Assembly: GCF_019511605.1 (NCBI RefSeq) | Contig: NZ_JAEUAV010000001.1 | Location: 682,001-746,000 of the forward strand | Direction of reading: 5' to 3' | Source: Paraburkholderia phenoliruptrix | Lineage (GTDB): Bacteria; Pseudomonadota; Gammaproteobacteria; Burkholderiales; Burkholderiaceae | Length of the DNA stretch: 64,000 nucleotides | Shown: positions 28,407 to 37,732 of the stretch, in pieces | Layout of the letters: each line of letters starts with the position of its first letter | How positions within the stretch are numbered: the stretch's first letter is position 1 | Made by a program: the position numbers and the translations under genes | Notes under the pieces: generated by a model | What the model saw: the letters and a program-made list of their open reading frames with translations, nothing else | Told to the model about the DNA's origin: nothing | Database searches by the model: none

Positions 28407-28946
28407 ATGGATATCACACCAAAGCAGATGGAAGCCACAAGGATCGCACGCTGGGGCAAGGTCGAACCGTACGGCGAGACCTTCATCGAAAGCAGACTGC
28501 CTGGATTCGAGAAGCGCCTGTACAAGATCATCAACCGCGGGGTGCTCGAGAACAAAGGCGTGCAGCCAGCTATCCAGGGCGCGCATCGCTTCGGCGTCAC
28601 CCTGATCGAGGTGCCGGTCGGCCAGGGTGCGAACCTGCACTCGCACAAGACCGAAGAAGTATTCTTTCCGCTCAACGGCAAGATGATCGTGATCTGGGGC
28701 GATCATGGGGAGCATCAGATCGAACTGAACCAGTGGGACTGCATCTCGATGCCGACGGGTGTCATGCGCGGCTTTCGCAATCCCAACGACCATGCCCTTG
28801 TGATCTATTCGGTGGTGGGCGGCACCGATGAAGAAGTGGGTCGGATCGAGTGGCATCCCGACGTGCTGAAGGCGGCCGAGGGAAGCGGCCTTGAATATGA
28901 CGAAACCGGCTATCTGAAGACCGAAGCTCAAGGCGTCGACCGTTAG
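28407..28946 (+). CDS. Cupin-domain protein
   Basis: 179 residues from ATG 28407, with GGAG at 28394-28397; ATG 28392 is also possible. One conserved beta-barrel: VPVGQGANLHSHKTEEVFFPLNG (metal ligands probably H, H, E) and WDCISMPTGVMRGFRNP (final His position replaced). Small cupins of this kind act as isomerases, dioxygenases or decarboxylases; here it precedes a ring-cleaving dioxygenase in one operon. Confidence 0.82.
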   Translation: MDITPKQMEATRIARWGKVEPYGETFIESRLPGFEKRLYKIINRGVLENKGVQPAIQGAHRFGVTLIEVPVGQGANLHSHKTEEVFFPLNGKMIVIWGDHGEHQIELNQWDCISMPTGVMRGFRNPNDHALVIYSVVGGTDEEVGRIEWHPDVLKAAEGSGLEYDETGYLKTEAQGVDR

Positions 28947-29005
28947 ATCGGCTTCATAACAGCAGACCCAGTAGTAATCAACTTATGCAGGAGGCGAAGC
29001 ACCCA

Positions 29006-29959
29006 ATGAACGAATCCCCTCATGTAGCACCGGCTGCACCCGCACTGGCCGGTGCCGATACGGGCTTCACGTCGCCGCAACCTGGCCGCGAAGCGCTCAC
29101 GGCCACGCCGGAAGCGTTGCTCGAAGCCGTGCTCGCTGCGAACCGCCGAACGACGGACCCTCGCCTCAGGCAGGTTCTCGATGCGCTGCTTCGTCATCTG
29201 CATGCGTTCGCACTGGAAGTCAGGCTCGGCTATCAGGAGCTCGAGGTGGGGCTCGACTTCCTCGTGCGCATCGGTAAGGCGACCGGCCCGGAAAAACATG
29301 AAGGCATTCTGCTCGCGGACATTCTCGGATTGGCCACGCTGGTCGGACTTATCGACGCGAAACAGGCGCTGGCCGCGGGCGGCACGGAGCCCGCGCTGAT
29401 CGGCCCGTTCTGGCGCGCCGCCCAGCCCCTGCGCGAGAACGGCGCGCATATCGCCGCGCAGGGAACGCCTGGCGAGCGGCTCTTCGTTAATGGCCGCGTC
29501 CTGTCGCTCGACGGCAAGCCAATCGCCAATGCGCGCGTGGAAACCTGGCAGGCTTCACCGGGCGGGCTTTACGAGAACCAGGATCCCGACCAGGTAGATA
29601 TGAATCTGCGCGGGCGCTTCCAGACCGACGCAGACGGCCGCTTCTCGTTTTACAGTGTGCGGCCCGCGGGCTACGCGGTGCCAGTGGACGGTCCGTGCGG
29701 CGAACTGCTCCACGCGCAACAGCGCGCGATCATGCGGCCCGCGCATCTTCACTTTATCGTGATGGCCGACGGGTACAAGACGCTCGCCACGCAGATCTTC
29801 GATGCGGAAGATCCGAATGCGTATCGCGACGTGGTGTTCGGTGCGGTCGGCTCGCTGCTGCATCGATTCGAACGGCAGGCCGACGACAGCTTCCGGCTCG
29901 ACCTCGACCTCAAGCTGGAACCGGGCACGATGCGGGTGCCCATGTGTCCGCTGCCATGA
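29006..29959 (+). CDS. Intradiol ring-cleavage dioxygenase (hydroxyquinol/catechol 1,2-dioxygenase-like)
   Basis: 317-residue non-haem Fe(III) enzyme that opens a catechol or hydroxyquinol ring between the hydroxyls. N-terminal dimerisation domain (about 45-120, including LDFLVRIGKATGPEKHEGIL) and C-terminal catalytic beta-sandwich. Iron ligands are Y189 (GGLYEN), Y223 (AGYAVP), H247 and H249 (RPAHLHF); R245 is the conserved active-site Arg. I chose ATG 29006 because AGGAGG at 28989-28994 lies upstream of it. The stop overlaps the start of the ABM gene (ATGA). Confidence 0.9.
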   Translation: MNESPHVAPAAPALAGADTGFTSPQPGREALTATPEALLEAVLAANRRTTDPRLRQVLDALLRHLHAFALEVRLGYQELEVGLDFLVRIGKATGPEKHEGILLADILGLATLVGLIDAKQALAAGGTEPALIGPFWRAAQPLRENGAHIAAQGTPGERLFVNGRVLSLDGKPIANARVETWQASPGGLYENQDPDQVDMNLRGRFQTDADGRFSFYSVRPAGYAVPVDGPCGELLHAQQRAIMRPAHLHFIVMADGYKTLATQIFDAEDPNAYRDVVFGAVGSLLHRFERQADDSFRLDLDLKLEPGTMRVPMCPLP

Positions 29960-30315
29960 CATCATCGTCCATTGCCCGGACCCCCGTGCAACGCCCGTCG
30001 ACGACAGATGCGCCGCTCGTGATTCTCGCGACATTCGTACCGGAGTCCGGCCATGAAGAGGCCGTCCGGCACGCGCTGCAAGCGGTGCTGCCGGCCACAC
30101 GCAGCGAGCCGGGATGCCTGCGCTTCGATCTGTATGTGAGCTTGGAACCAGTCACGACCTTCCGGCTGTTCGAGATCTTCAGAAGTCAGCAGGCAGTGGA
30201 TGCGCATCGCGACACCGATCACTACCGCACATTTCGCTCGGCCGTGATGCCGCTGTTAGCCACAGCGCCTGTCGTAATGAAGATGGCACCGCTCGACGTG
30301 GTTGAAGTTCCGTAG
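29956..30315 (+). CDS. Antibiotic biosynthesis monooxygenase (ABM) domain protein
   Basis: 119 residues. Ferredoxin-like fold: VILATFVPESGHEEAVRHAL, SEPGCLRFDLYVSLEPVTTFRLFEIF, VDAHRDTDHYRTF. Cofactor-free quinol monooxygenases such as YgiN have this layout, and a ring-hydroxylating role upstream of the dioxygenase is plausible. Translationally coupled to the dioxygenase. The frame is open back to 29695, but that part overlaps the dioxygenase gene. Confidence 0.85.
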   Translation: MTSSSIARTPVQRPSTTDAPLVILATFVPESGHEEAVRHALQAVLPATRSEPGCLRFDLYVSLEPVTTFRLFEIFRSQQAVDAHRDTDHYRTFRSAVMPLLATAPVVMKMAPLDVVEVP

Positions 30316-30357
30316 CATTTGACGACGCAAACACGTTCGTGACGCGCACGTCGCGCT

Positions 30358-31323
30358 TCATTCGTCTCGCGTATCCGCTGCAACGACCGCCGTTTCGTGC
30401 GCCTGCGCCATCGGCCAGTCGCCGGTGGTGATCATCATTGCTATAAGCGCGCGGATCGTGCTCATCAGTGCGATCGTCGCGCTCGACGGTGGACGCTGAC
30501 GAGCGTGGGCGAGAAAGCGCTCGAGTACCAAGCCTTCGATCGGCACGGCGCGCAGCCGCCCGGTCTGAATCTCACGACGCACCGCGGACGCGACGTGCAC
30601 GGTCCAGCCCGCACCGTCGGAAACGAGCTGCGCCGCCACGTCGGCCGACTCGACTTCCATCACGTCGTTGAGCACCAGATTCGCATTGGCCGCGCCCCGC
30701 TCCACCGCGAGCCGCACGCCGGACTTTTGCAAGCCGGCGAGGATCAACGGCACGTCGGCTAACGCCTCAATGCGCAGTAGCGACCCGGCGAGCCGCGCAT
30801 CACTCGCGGGGCCAATCGCGCACAGCATTTCCGTCAGCACATGTTCGGCATGAATCTGCGCGGGCGCGGCGATGGGACCGGTGAGCAGCGCGACGTCGAG
30901 CGTGCCGCGTTCCAGCGCGTCGCACAGCGACGGCGAAAAGCTTTCGTTGACGCGCAGCCGCACCTCTGGGTAGCGGTTGCGCAGCACGCGGGTCAGAGGA
31001 AGCACGAAGAAACTGGCAAACGCCGGCGGCAAGCCGAGCGCAACCGTGCCGCGCGGTGTGCCCTGCAGATCCATGATATCAACGCGGATCTGGTCTGCGT
31101 AGCGTAGCAGGAAGGTGGCGCGGTCGAGCAGCAGTTCGCCTTCCCGCGTGAGCGATGCGCCGCGCGAATGACGTTCGACGAGCTTCACGCCGAGCTCAGC
31201 TTCGAGCAGTTGCACCTGCCGGCTGAGTGCGGGCTGCGCAATGTGCAGGACGGCCGCGGCGCGCCCGAAGTGCTGGTGAGCTGCAAGCACGGTGAAATAT
31301 CGCAGCTGACGTAGGTCCATCAT
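30358..31323 (-). CDS. LysR-family transcriptional regulator
   Basis: About 321 residues from ATG 31323 (MMDLRQLRYF; 31320 is the alternative). Winged helix LRQLRYFTVLAAHQHFGRAAAVLHIAQPALSRQVQLLE is of the CatR/BenM/CbbR type common for aromatic catabolic operons. It ends 43 bases from the ABM stop, convergent, so it regulates the cluster from its 3' side, an arrangement less common than the divergent one. Confidence 0.9.
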   Translation of the reverse strand: MMDLRQLRYFTVLAAHQHFGRAAAVLHIAQPALSRQVQLLEAELGVKLVERHSRGASLTREGELLLDRATFLLRYADQIRVDIMDLQGTPRGTVALGLPPAFASFFVLPLTRVLRNRYPEVRLRVNESFSPSLCDALERGTLDVALLTGPIAAPAQIHAEHVLTEMLCAIGPASDARLAGSLLRIEALADVPLILAGLQKSGVRLAVERGAANANLVLNDVMEVESADVAAQLVSDGAGWTVHVASAVRREIQTGRLRAVPIEGLVLERFLAHARQRPPSSATIALMSTIRALIAMMITTGDWPMAQAHETAVVAADTRDE

Positions 31324-31350
31324 TTCCTTTAACTGGATCGAGGCATCCAT

Positions 31351-31911
31351 GTCCGAAACCGCGTGCGATAGTGCGGGTTACCGGCGTAATGTCAGCTCGC
31401 GGCTCAATCTCGGCGCAACCTTTTTGATGGCCCCTCGACGGTCCAATATGGTGACATGTCTGTCGTTGCTTCCACAAGGCTTTAGCTGCACGATTCGCTT
31501 GCGGCGAGACAACCGCTGTGGCAAACATCATTTGATCGCTAGTAACTTCTGTTTCGTCAGAATGAGACGAGGACAAACCTGTACTCCAAGGAAGGCCGCG
31601 GCATGGGCATATCTCCGTCAGGGCAAGTCGAACCCCGATCATTGACGATGTTCGTCACAGCGATGAGTGTCCTTAATGGCCGAACTGGTCCTACGCTGAA
31701 ATGGGGGGTGGCCCGCCCCGATCGGTTCGCTTGCGGCTCAGATCGAACTCCAACGGTCGTCCGATTGGTCACAAGGAAAGGGAACGCCGGGCGAAAACAG
31801 ACGCAGGCCTCACCTGCTCGCCGGCTGGCATCCGTGGATGCAGCCAATCGCTGGCCCCGTTCCGCCTCCGGCCGGGCGATCACTAACAGCAGCTAGCGAT
31901 GAATGGGGCGG
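31351..31911. other. Gene-free stretch
   Basis: Between the LysR start and the 3' end of the exoprotein gene. Open frames here (for example 31603-31896) lack start signals and family similarity. Holds the LysR promoter, not identified. Confidence 0.4.
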
Positions 31912-34329
31912 TTAATGGCCCGCTTGCCATCGCAGGACCGGGTGACTCGCGCCGGCTGGCATGAGCCATACGCCAGTCGGCCCGAAGTCCCAGCCGACGA
32001 AGCTGGCCGGATCGCTCATCTGCGCGGTGGTGAGACCGTTCGATGCCGGCAGTTGCGGGCCGGTCCCGGCGCTGACGCTGCGGGTCGTCGCCTGTTTGTC
32101 CCAGTAAACGTTGGTGGCGATTCCCGCGCCAGGGCCCGGCTGGTTATACGCGGCGATGCCGCCGAAGCTGGTGACCGTATCCGGCGGCGAGCAGCAATAA
32201 CCTTGCACCAGCCCGGCCGCGAACGACTGCTCGATTGTGCCGGAGTTCGAATAGACGAGGCCGCCGGTGCTCAGATTGCCATACGAGGTGCCCGTTGCAT
32301 ACGATTGCGAAATCGTACCGGCGTTGAGGCCGGCCAGCGCTCCGGCCACGCCGTGATATCCCGCGCTCACGTCGCCGGTTGCATACGATTGCAGAATGGT
32401 CCCTTCATTGAGGCCGACCAGTCCGCCGAGCACACCGGCCGAGCCGACGACCGCGCTGCTCCACGAACGCGCGATCAGACCGTCGTTGCGTCCCACTAAG
32501 CCGCCGAGCAACGCACCTTCGAACGCGCCGGAGCCGCGGCCGCCCGTCGTGTAGGCGGAGGTAATCAAGCCCTGATTCTCGCCAGCCAGAATCCCAAGCG
32601 GGATACCGCTCGGGAAATAGAAATTGGTCACGACCCGGGCGTTGGTCATCCCCACATTCCGCACGACACCCGTCGGCCCGATCGCGCCGAACAGTCCCGT
32701 CGCCGGCTGCCCGGTCGAGCTCTGATCAAGCTGGGTAAACCTGTCAATCACGTGCCCCCTCCCGTCGAACTGGCCGGAAAACGGCGTGGTCGCATTGCCG
32801 AGCGGAGAGAAAGCGAAAGACGTATCGGTTGAACTGGCGTCGATGTCTTTGCCAAGCGCATACGCGCCGCCGAGATCGGACGCGATGTTCTGTAAATCGC
32901 CGACAGAATTGACCAGCTTGTAGCCGGTCACCTGGGTAAGGAGACCGCTATATGGAGCCGCTGTCCACGCTTTGTTCGCCACGATAGTGCCGGGATTGTA
33001 ACTGCCGCTCATGTCATAGAGCGCGCTGACGATGCCGGTACTTCTCGACCAGTCGATCGTGCCGCCGTTGTTCACGCTGCCGCCGTTGTCGATGCCGGAA
33101 GCGTCGGCCCGCAAGGTCAGATTGCCTGCACCGTTGTTGGCGATGGTCGTACCCGACGTCACTGATACATGCCGGTACGCGGCGAGCGTGAGCGAAGCGG
33201 GACCACGCCAGCTCAGGGTCGAAACGACGCCCAGGTCGCCCGTTGCGCCGTTGGCGCCGGTCGTCGCCACATTCACCGAGGTGCCCGCGTTCAGGCTGCG
33301 CTGCAATGCATGCGCGGCGGAGTCGTCGATCGTGAATGCGGATGTCGAGAGATTCCATTGGCCTGCATGAACCGCCGCATGCTTGCCGAACGCCAGTTCT
33401 GCCGCTTGCGTATCGACTGTTCCGCCGCTGCTGTCCGCGTTGCTTGCGGCGATCTTGCCGAGTTGGTCGACACGACCGTTGTCGGCAACGAGCCAGACGC
33501 GCCCGTCGCGGCTGGCCGTGCCGGTCACACGGATGCGCGTGCCGCTGCCTGCGAGCGCATACACGTTGCCGTCGGCGGCCTGCAGGCTGACCTGCGCGGC
33601 CATTATCCGCCCGTTGTCGACGACCGTGCCCTGACTGCCCGTCTGCACGAACACCTGCCGGCTGCTGGCCGAGTCTTGCAACAGCACTTGCTCGCCGCTG
33701 GCTAGTTCTGCCGTACCATCGGGCGCTGCCAGGGTACCGGCGTTAATGACTGCGTGTCGCGCAATCAGGAACACATCGCCGCCGCTTGAACTGATCTTGC
33801 CGAGGTTGATGACGCTTGCGTCCGAGTTGCCCGATAGCGTGAGCGCGCCGCTGCCTCTCATGAAGGCGTCGTTGCAGACATCGAGCGTTGACGCGACGAA
33901 ACGTCCGCCCGTGCTGACGACACCCGACGGCCCCACGACGATGCCCTGCGGATTGATCAGATAGAGGCTGCCCGTCGCGCTGAGCCTTCCGCGGATGGCA
34001 GAGGATGAACCACCCGTCACTCGGTTCAGCGTCGCGCCCGAGCCGTTGTCAAACATCACGCTGTTGGTTTTGCCAATCGAAAAACTGTTCCAGTCGATCA
34101 CGCCGCGCGTCGAACCTGGTTGCGTGATCACGAGGCCGTTTCCCTGGCTTGCTATCGCGCCCGTGCCGGCCACGTATGTGCCGCCTTGCGGAAGGACACC
34201 CGCTGCGAGCGTCTCATGTGCCACGGGCAGCGCTGTGAGCGAGATACCGATGGCGAGCCACAGGCGTCCGTTTGCTTGCCTGCCATGCACTGGGCGTCGC
34301 GCGAGCCCGGGTAGTTCTCGACATGACAT
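31912..34329 (-). CDS. TPS-domain (filamentous haemagglutinin N-terminal) exoprotein with GLUG repeats
   Basis: Predicted secreted adhesin-like protein of 805 residues; GGGGG stands directly upstream of ATG 34329. Signal peptide with a hydrophobic core (LWLAIGISLTALPVAHETLA, about 22-41). TPS secretion domain at about 42-300: VLPQGGTYVAG, NSFSIGKTNSVMFDNGSGAT, LINPQGIVVGPSGVVSTGGRFVAST. A beta-helix follows, then GLUG-type repeats near residues 590-730 (GGLVGLNEGTILQSYATGDV, SNSGTIEQSFAAG). It ends without an anchor. Short for the family (often over 2000 residues). No TpsB pore is in the window. Confidence 0.88.
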   Translation of the reverse strand: MSCRELPGLARRPVHGRQANGRLWLAIGISLTALPVAHETLAAGVLPQGGTYVAGTGAIASQGNGLVITQPGSTRGVIDWNSFSIGKTNSVMFDNGSGATLNRVTGGSSSAIRGRLSATGSLYLINPQGIVVGPSGVVSTGGRFVASTLDVCNDAFMRGSGALTLSGNSDASVINLGKISSSGGDVFLIARHAVINAGTLAAPDGTAELASGEQVLLQDSASSRQVFVQTGSQGTVVDNGRIMAAQVSLQAADGNVYALAGSGTRIRVTGTASRDGRVWLVADNGRVDQLGKIAASNADSSGGTVDTQAAELAFGKHAAVHAGQWNLSTSAFTIDDSAAHALQRSLNAGTSVNVATTGANGATGDLGVVSTLSWRGPASLTLAAYRHVSVTSGTTIANNGAGNLTLRADASGIDNGGSVNNGGTIDWSRSTGIVSALYDMSGSYNPGTIVANKAWTAAPYSGLLTQVTGYKLVNSVGDLQNIASDLGGAYALGKDIDASSTDTSFAFSPLGNATTPFSGQFDGRGHVIDRFTQLDQSSTGQPATGLFGAIGPTGVVRNVGMTNARVVTNFYFPSGIPLGILAGENQGLITSAYTTGGRGSGAFEGALLGGLVGRNDGLIARSWSSAVVGSAGVLGGLVGLNEGTILQSYATGDVSAGYHGVAGALAGLNAGTISQSYATGTSYGNLSTGGLVYSNSGTIEQSFAAGLVQGYCCSPPDTVTSFGGIAAYNQPGPGAGIATNVYWDKQATTRSVSAGTGPQLPASNGLTTAQMSDPASFVGWDFGPTGVWLMPAGASHPVLRWQAGH

Positions 34330-34379
34330 ACATCCCCCTTTCCGCAAGAGGTGCGGAATGGTGCCGGTGACGCCGCACA

Positions 34380-34463
34380 GCCTACCGCAAACGCGGAAGC
34401 CGCTGCGTCTGAAGAATAGTTGCTCAGGTCGCAAATGCATGCCGATACCTCTGCGTTCTGCGC
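34380..34463 (-). promoter_or_regulatory. Conserved leader block upstream of the 34329 exoprotein
   Basis: About 84 bases ending 50 bases before the start codon; aligns without gaps to 34872-34955 upstream of the divergent paralogue. Shared parts include AACGCRGAGRTATCG, CTATTCTTCARACGC and CGCGTTT. AGACGC (34410-34405) can pair with GCGTTT (34394-34389) with one G-U. Candidate structured 5' leader. Confidence 0.45.
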
Positions 34464-34871
34464 CACCTTCTTCCTTCGACCGGCCTGTGTAGCCGCTTGT
34501 TCGTGTGGCGGCTCGACTGATGCGCTTACGACATCGACGGGAAACCACTCCACGACCGAAGAGGGATCTCACTCGACCGTAGCCCGATCCGTGAACAGCA
34601 ATGAGTGGTGGACGATATCGGCGTTTGCGCGCCCAACATCAAGGACTGCTTGCAACTCCAAGGCCGGCATCTGAAGGTCCGTCCAGCGGGAGAGGCGAAC
34701 GTCGGTTCCTGGCCGCAGCCGGTCTCACGATACCCAGCAGAGTGACCTGCGCGCCGAGTTTCGTCGCTGCGTGAGCTTCACTAGAACGGCCCAGCCCGCA
34801 CGAAACACGCGACATGTGCATCGCACGATTGATACCATCGCGAAATGTGGCCACCACCGCACCGGAAAATG
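34464..34871. other. Central part of the divergent exoprotein intergenic region
   Basis: No credible gene on either strand. Should contain the two divergent promoters; I could not assign -35/-10 elements with confidence. Confidence 0.4.
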
Positions 34872-34955
34872 TCGCGAAACGCGGAGATATCGTCATGCGT
34901 CGGCGATGCCAAAAGCTATTCTTCAAACGCGACGACTAACGCGTTTCAGGTCGTG
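34872..34955 (+). promoter_or_regulatory. Conserved leader block upstream of the 35076 exoprotein
   Basis: Counterpart of 34380-34463. A perfect inverted repeat AAACGCG (34925-34931) with CGCGTTT (34940-34946) occupies the position of the imperfect stem in the other copy, so base pairing is kept while bases differ. It lies about 120 bases before the start codon. It matches no riboswitch family I know. Confidence 0.45.
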
Positions 34956-35075
34956 ACGTGCGACAACGGCTCGGGCTTGACACTATCCCTGCCCCAAGCG
35001 CCGATGTGCCAGTCATCGCGTCGCTAATGTCGACCGGATTTCGGCCTGCGCCAATGGATCCGCGAAGGGGGACAT

Positions 35076-37478
35076 ATGGCACTCGTGTCACCAGGTAGCT
35101 CGGTAATTCGCGCGCCGCATCGTCGGCCACCGCCTCAGCATGTCGCGCCGCTGATCGCGGTGTTGCTGGCTGGATTGTCGTTGGCGCATGCGGCGTCTGC
35201 CGGTGGCGTTCTGCCGCAAGGCGGCCGCTATGTTGCCGGCGCGGGAACCATCGCTGGTCAGTGCAATGGGCTCACCATTACGCAGCCTGGTTCGACTCGC
35301 GGCGTGATCGACTGGGCCAGCTTCTCGATCGGTAGAGGCAACACGGTCACGTTCAACAACGGTTCAGGCGCCACGCTCAATCGCGTGACGGCCAGTGCGC
35401 CTTCGGTGCTTCTCGGCAGTCTGAACGCAACGGGCAGTGTGTACCTGATCAACCCGCAAGGCATTGTGGTGGGCCGCAACGGCGTCATCAGCACGGGAGG
35501 GCGGTTCGTGGCTTCGACGCTCGATGTGCCGGATAGCTCTTTCGTCAATGGTGGGCCGCTGACGTTCTCCGGCACGTCCAATGGCAAGGTCGTGAATCTC
35601 GGCAAGATCAGTTCCAGCGGTGGCGACGTTTTCCTGATCGCACGCGATGTCGTGGTCAACGCAGGCTCGGTCAGCGTCCCGAACGGCACCGCCGAATACG
35701 TCGTTGGGCAGCAGGTGATGTTGTCCGATTCCTCGAGCGGCAGACAGGTCTTCGTGCAGACAGGAAGCGAAGGCACCGTGATCCATCGCGGTGCCACGCA
35801 AGCCGCACAGATCAACCTCGAAGCGGCCGACGGCAACATCTACGCGCTCGCCGGTGCAGGTTCGCGTATCCGCGCGACCGGCACCGCAACGCGCGAAGGC
35901 CATGTCTGGCTGGTCGCCGACAGCGGTCACGTCACGCAGAAGGGAACCGTCGCTGCAACGAACGTGGGTGGCAGCGGCGGCACCGTCGATACGCTCGCCG
36001 CCACCTTGGCGTTCGGGCACGATGCCGCTGTTCAAGCGGGGGTGTGGAACGTCTCCACACCAAGCTTCACCGTCGATGCGACCACGGCCGGCGCTTTCGC
36101 GCGCAGTCTGAATAATGGCACGTCCGTCAACGCAACCGCGACCGGCGCGAACGGCGCAAGCGGCGACATGACCGTGCTATCGGACCTCGACTGGCAGAGC
36201 AACGCATCGCTCTCGCTGGCCGCTTTTCGCTATGTGGCCATCGGTCCGCAGACTACGATCCGCAACACCGGCAGCGGCAACCTCAGCTTGCGTGCGGACG
36301 CGTCGGGCATCGATAACCAGGGCAGCGTCGCAAACGAGGGCGTCATCGACTGGTCGGGCAGTAAAGGTCTGGTAAGCACGTACTTCGACATGAATGGCGG
36401 CAACCGTCCCGGGGTTGTGCTGACGAATCCGGACTGGGTAGCATCGGCGTTTGGCGGCCCTGTCAGTCAGTACACGCCATACAAGCTCGTCAACTCGCTA
36501 GCGGATCTCGACAACATCAACCTCGATCTCGCGGGGAACTACGCGCTGGGCAAGGACCTGAACGCGGCGCCGCCAGCCGGGACGTTCAATGCACCGATAG
36601 GAGGGTTTCCTTCCAACTTTCTAACGTACAGTTACTTCAACGGACAGTTCGATGGGCTCGGACACACGATATCGAACCTTTCGCTCAATGCAACCTCTTC
36701 CGCCTTCGCGCCGCCGGGCGGCCTTTTCTCGGCTATAGGGACGACGGGCATCGTGCGCGACCTCAACGTGCAAGGTACGATCACGGGTCCCGCGACGCTA
36801 GGCAACTACGGGATCCTGGCGGGCAGCAGTCTCGGCATCGTCGCGTCGGTCCACAGCAGCGGCGTGGTTGACCTTCCGCTCGCGGGGATCAGCGTACACG
36901 CGGGCGGTTTGATCGGGGAATCGCGAGGCTTGACATATCGCTCATCGAGCAGCACCGATATCAGTACGCTTTCTGCCTATACCGGCGGCCTTATCGGGGC
37001 AGACTCCGGCAACATCCGTCAGTCGTTCGCGACGGGTAACGTAGCGGCGAACGGCGGTGCGGCGGGCGGCCTGGTCGGTCAACTCGACGGATTGGTTTCC
37101 CAATCGTATGCAACAGGGTCCGTCACCGCCCAGCAGGGCGCGGTCGGTGGCCTCGTCGGCGGAAGTCTGGGCTACATCGAACAGTCCTTCGCTACCGGCC
37201 ATCTCCAGGCGCCCGACGGGGGCGGAGGCGTCGCGGCCGTCAACATCCCCTCCAGCTTCATCGCGAGCGACGTCTTCTGGGATACGCAAACGACCGGTAC
37301 CACGATCCCGGTCGTGAGTGTCGGCTACGGCGGCACGCTCGGCTATGCGCGAGGCCTCACCACCGCGCAGATGGCAATGCCGTCCAGTTTCGCCGGCTAC
37401 GACTTCGGGCCGAATGGCGTATGGGTCATGCCTGCCGGCGCGACCCACCCGATCCTAAGCTGGCAACGAGGCCAGTAA
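35076..37478 (+). CDS. TPS-domain (filamentous haemagglutinin N-terminal) exoprotein with GLUG repeats, paralogue
   Basis: 800 residues; start preceded by GAAGGGGGACAT, nearly the same as the paralogue's signal. Signal peptide with core LIAVLLAGLSLAHAASA (about 25-42). The TPS domain mirrors the 31912 gene (VLPQGGRYVAG, ASFSIGRGNTVTFNNGSGAT, LINPQGIVVGRNGVISTGGRFVAST), and similarity continues to the C-terminus (GLTTAQM...FDFGP-like YDFGPNGVWVMPAGATHPIL). GLUG repeats at about 600-720. The middle (about 500-600) is more divergent. Likely a tandem inverted duplication. Confidence 0.88.
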   Translation: MALVSPGSSVIRAPHRRPPPQHVAPLIAVLLAGLSLAHAASAGGVLPQGGRYVAGAGTIAGQCNGLTITQPGSTRGVIDWASFSIGRGNTVTFNNGSGATLNRVTASAPSVLLGSLNATGSVYLINPQGIVVGRNGVISTGGRFVASTLDVPDSSFVNGGPLTFSGTSNGKVVNLGKISSSGGDVFLIARDVVVNAGSVSVPNGTAEYVVGQQVMLSDSSSGRQVFVQTGSEGTVIHRGATQAAQINLEAADGNIYALAGAGSRIRATGTATREGHVWLVADSGHVTQKGTVAATNVGGSGGTVDTLAATLAFGHDAAVQAGVWNVSTPSFTVDATTAGAFARSLNNGTSVNATATGANGASGDMTVLSDLDWQSNASLSLAAFRYVAIGPQTTIRNTGSGNLSLRADASGIDNQGSVANEGVIDWSGSKGLVSTYFDMNGGNRPGVVLTNPDWVASAFGGPVSQYTPYKLVNSLADLDNINLDLAGNYALGKDLNAAPPAGTFNAPIGGFPSNFLTYSYFNGQFDGLGHTISNLSLNATSSAFAPPGGLFSAIGTTGIVRDLNVQGTITGPATLGNYGILAGSSLGIVASVHSSGVVDLPLAGISVHAGGLIGESRGLTYRSSSSTDISTLSAYTGGLIGADSGNIRQSFATGNVAANGGAAGGLVGQLDGLVSQSYATGSVTAQQGAVGGLVGGSLGYIEQSFATGHLQAPDGGGGVAAVNIPSSFIASDVFWDTQTTGTTIPVVSVGYGGTLGYARGLTTAQMAMPSSFAGYDFGPNGVWVMPAGATHPILSWQRGQ

Positions 37479-37732
37479 GCGCGACACGGAAATGGCGGCG
37501 TGCATTCGACTGGCGGCGTTGCGGCGTCGGCACCGTCTTCGCGAGGCGGCTGATGTGTTCGGCGCCTCAATTGTCGAAGACGGCGCCAGCACGCCGGATG
37601 ACCAGCATTGCCGCACCCCTTCCTCAGTGGTCGGGTCAGTTCGACCCACGGCGGTCCTACAATATTTAGCGACACGAGCGGCCGCTTCCGGGCCGCTTCC
37701 AGGTCCCTTCCATATCCTCGATTTACCGTCCC

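Noticed and set aside
34152..34553. Possible protein spanning the exoprotein leader (similar peptides on both sides)
   Set aside because: Similarity to the 34845-35027 frame covers only about 28 codons, shows no excess of third-position changes, and the ends do not correspond; better read as a conserved non-coding leader.
34881..34955. c-di-GMP (GEMM) riboswitch in the exoprotein leader
   Set aside because: Considered because adhesins are often under c-di-GMP control, but the conserved GEMM tetraloop and receptor sequences are not present.
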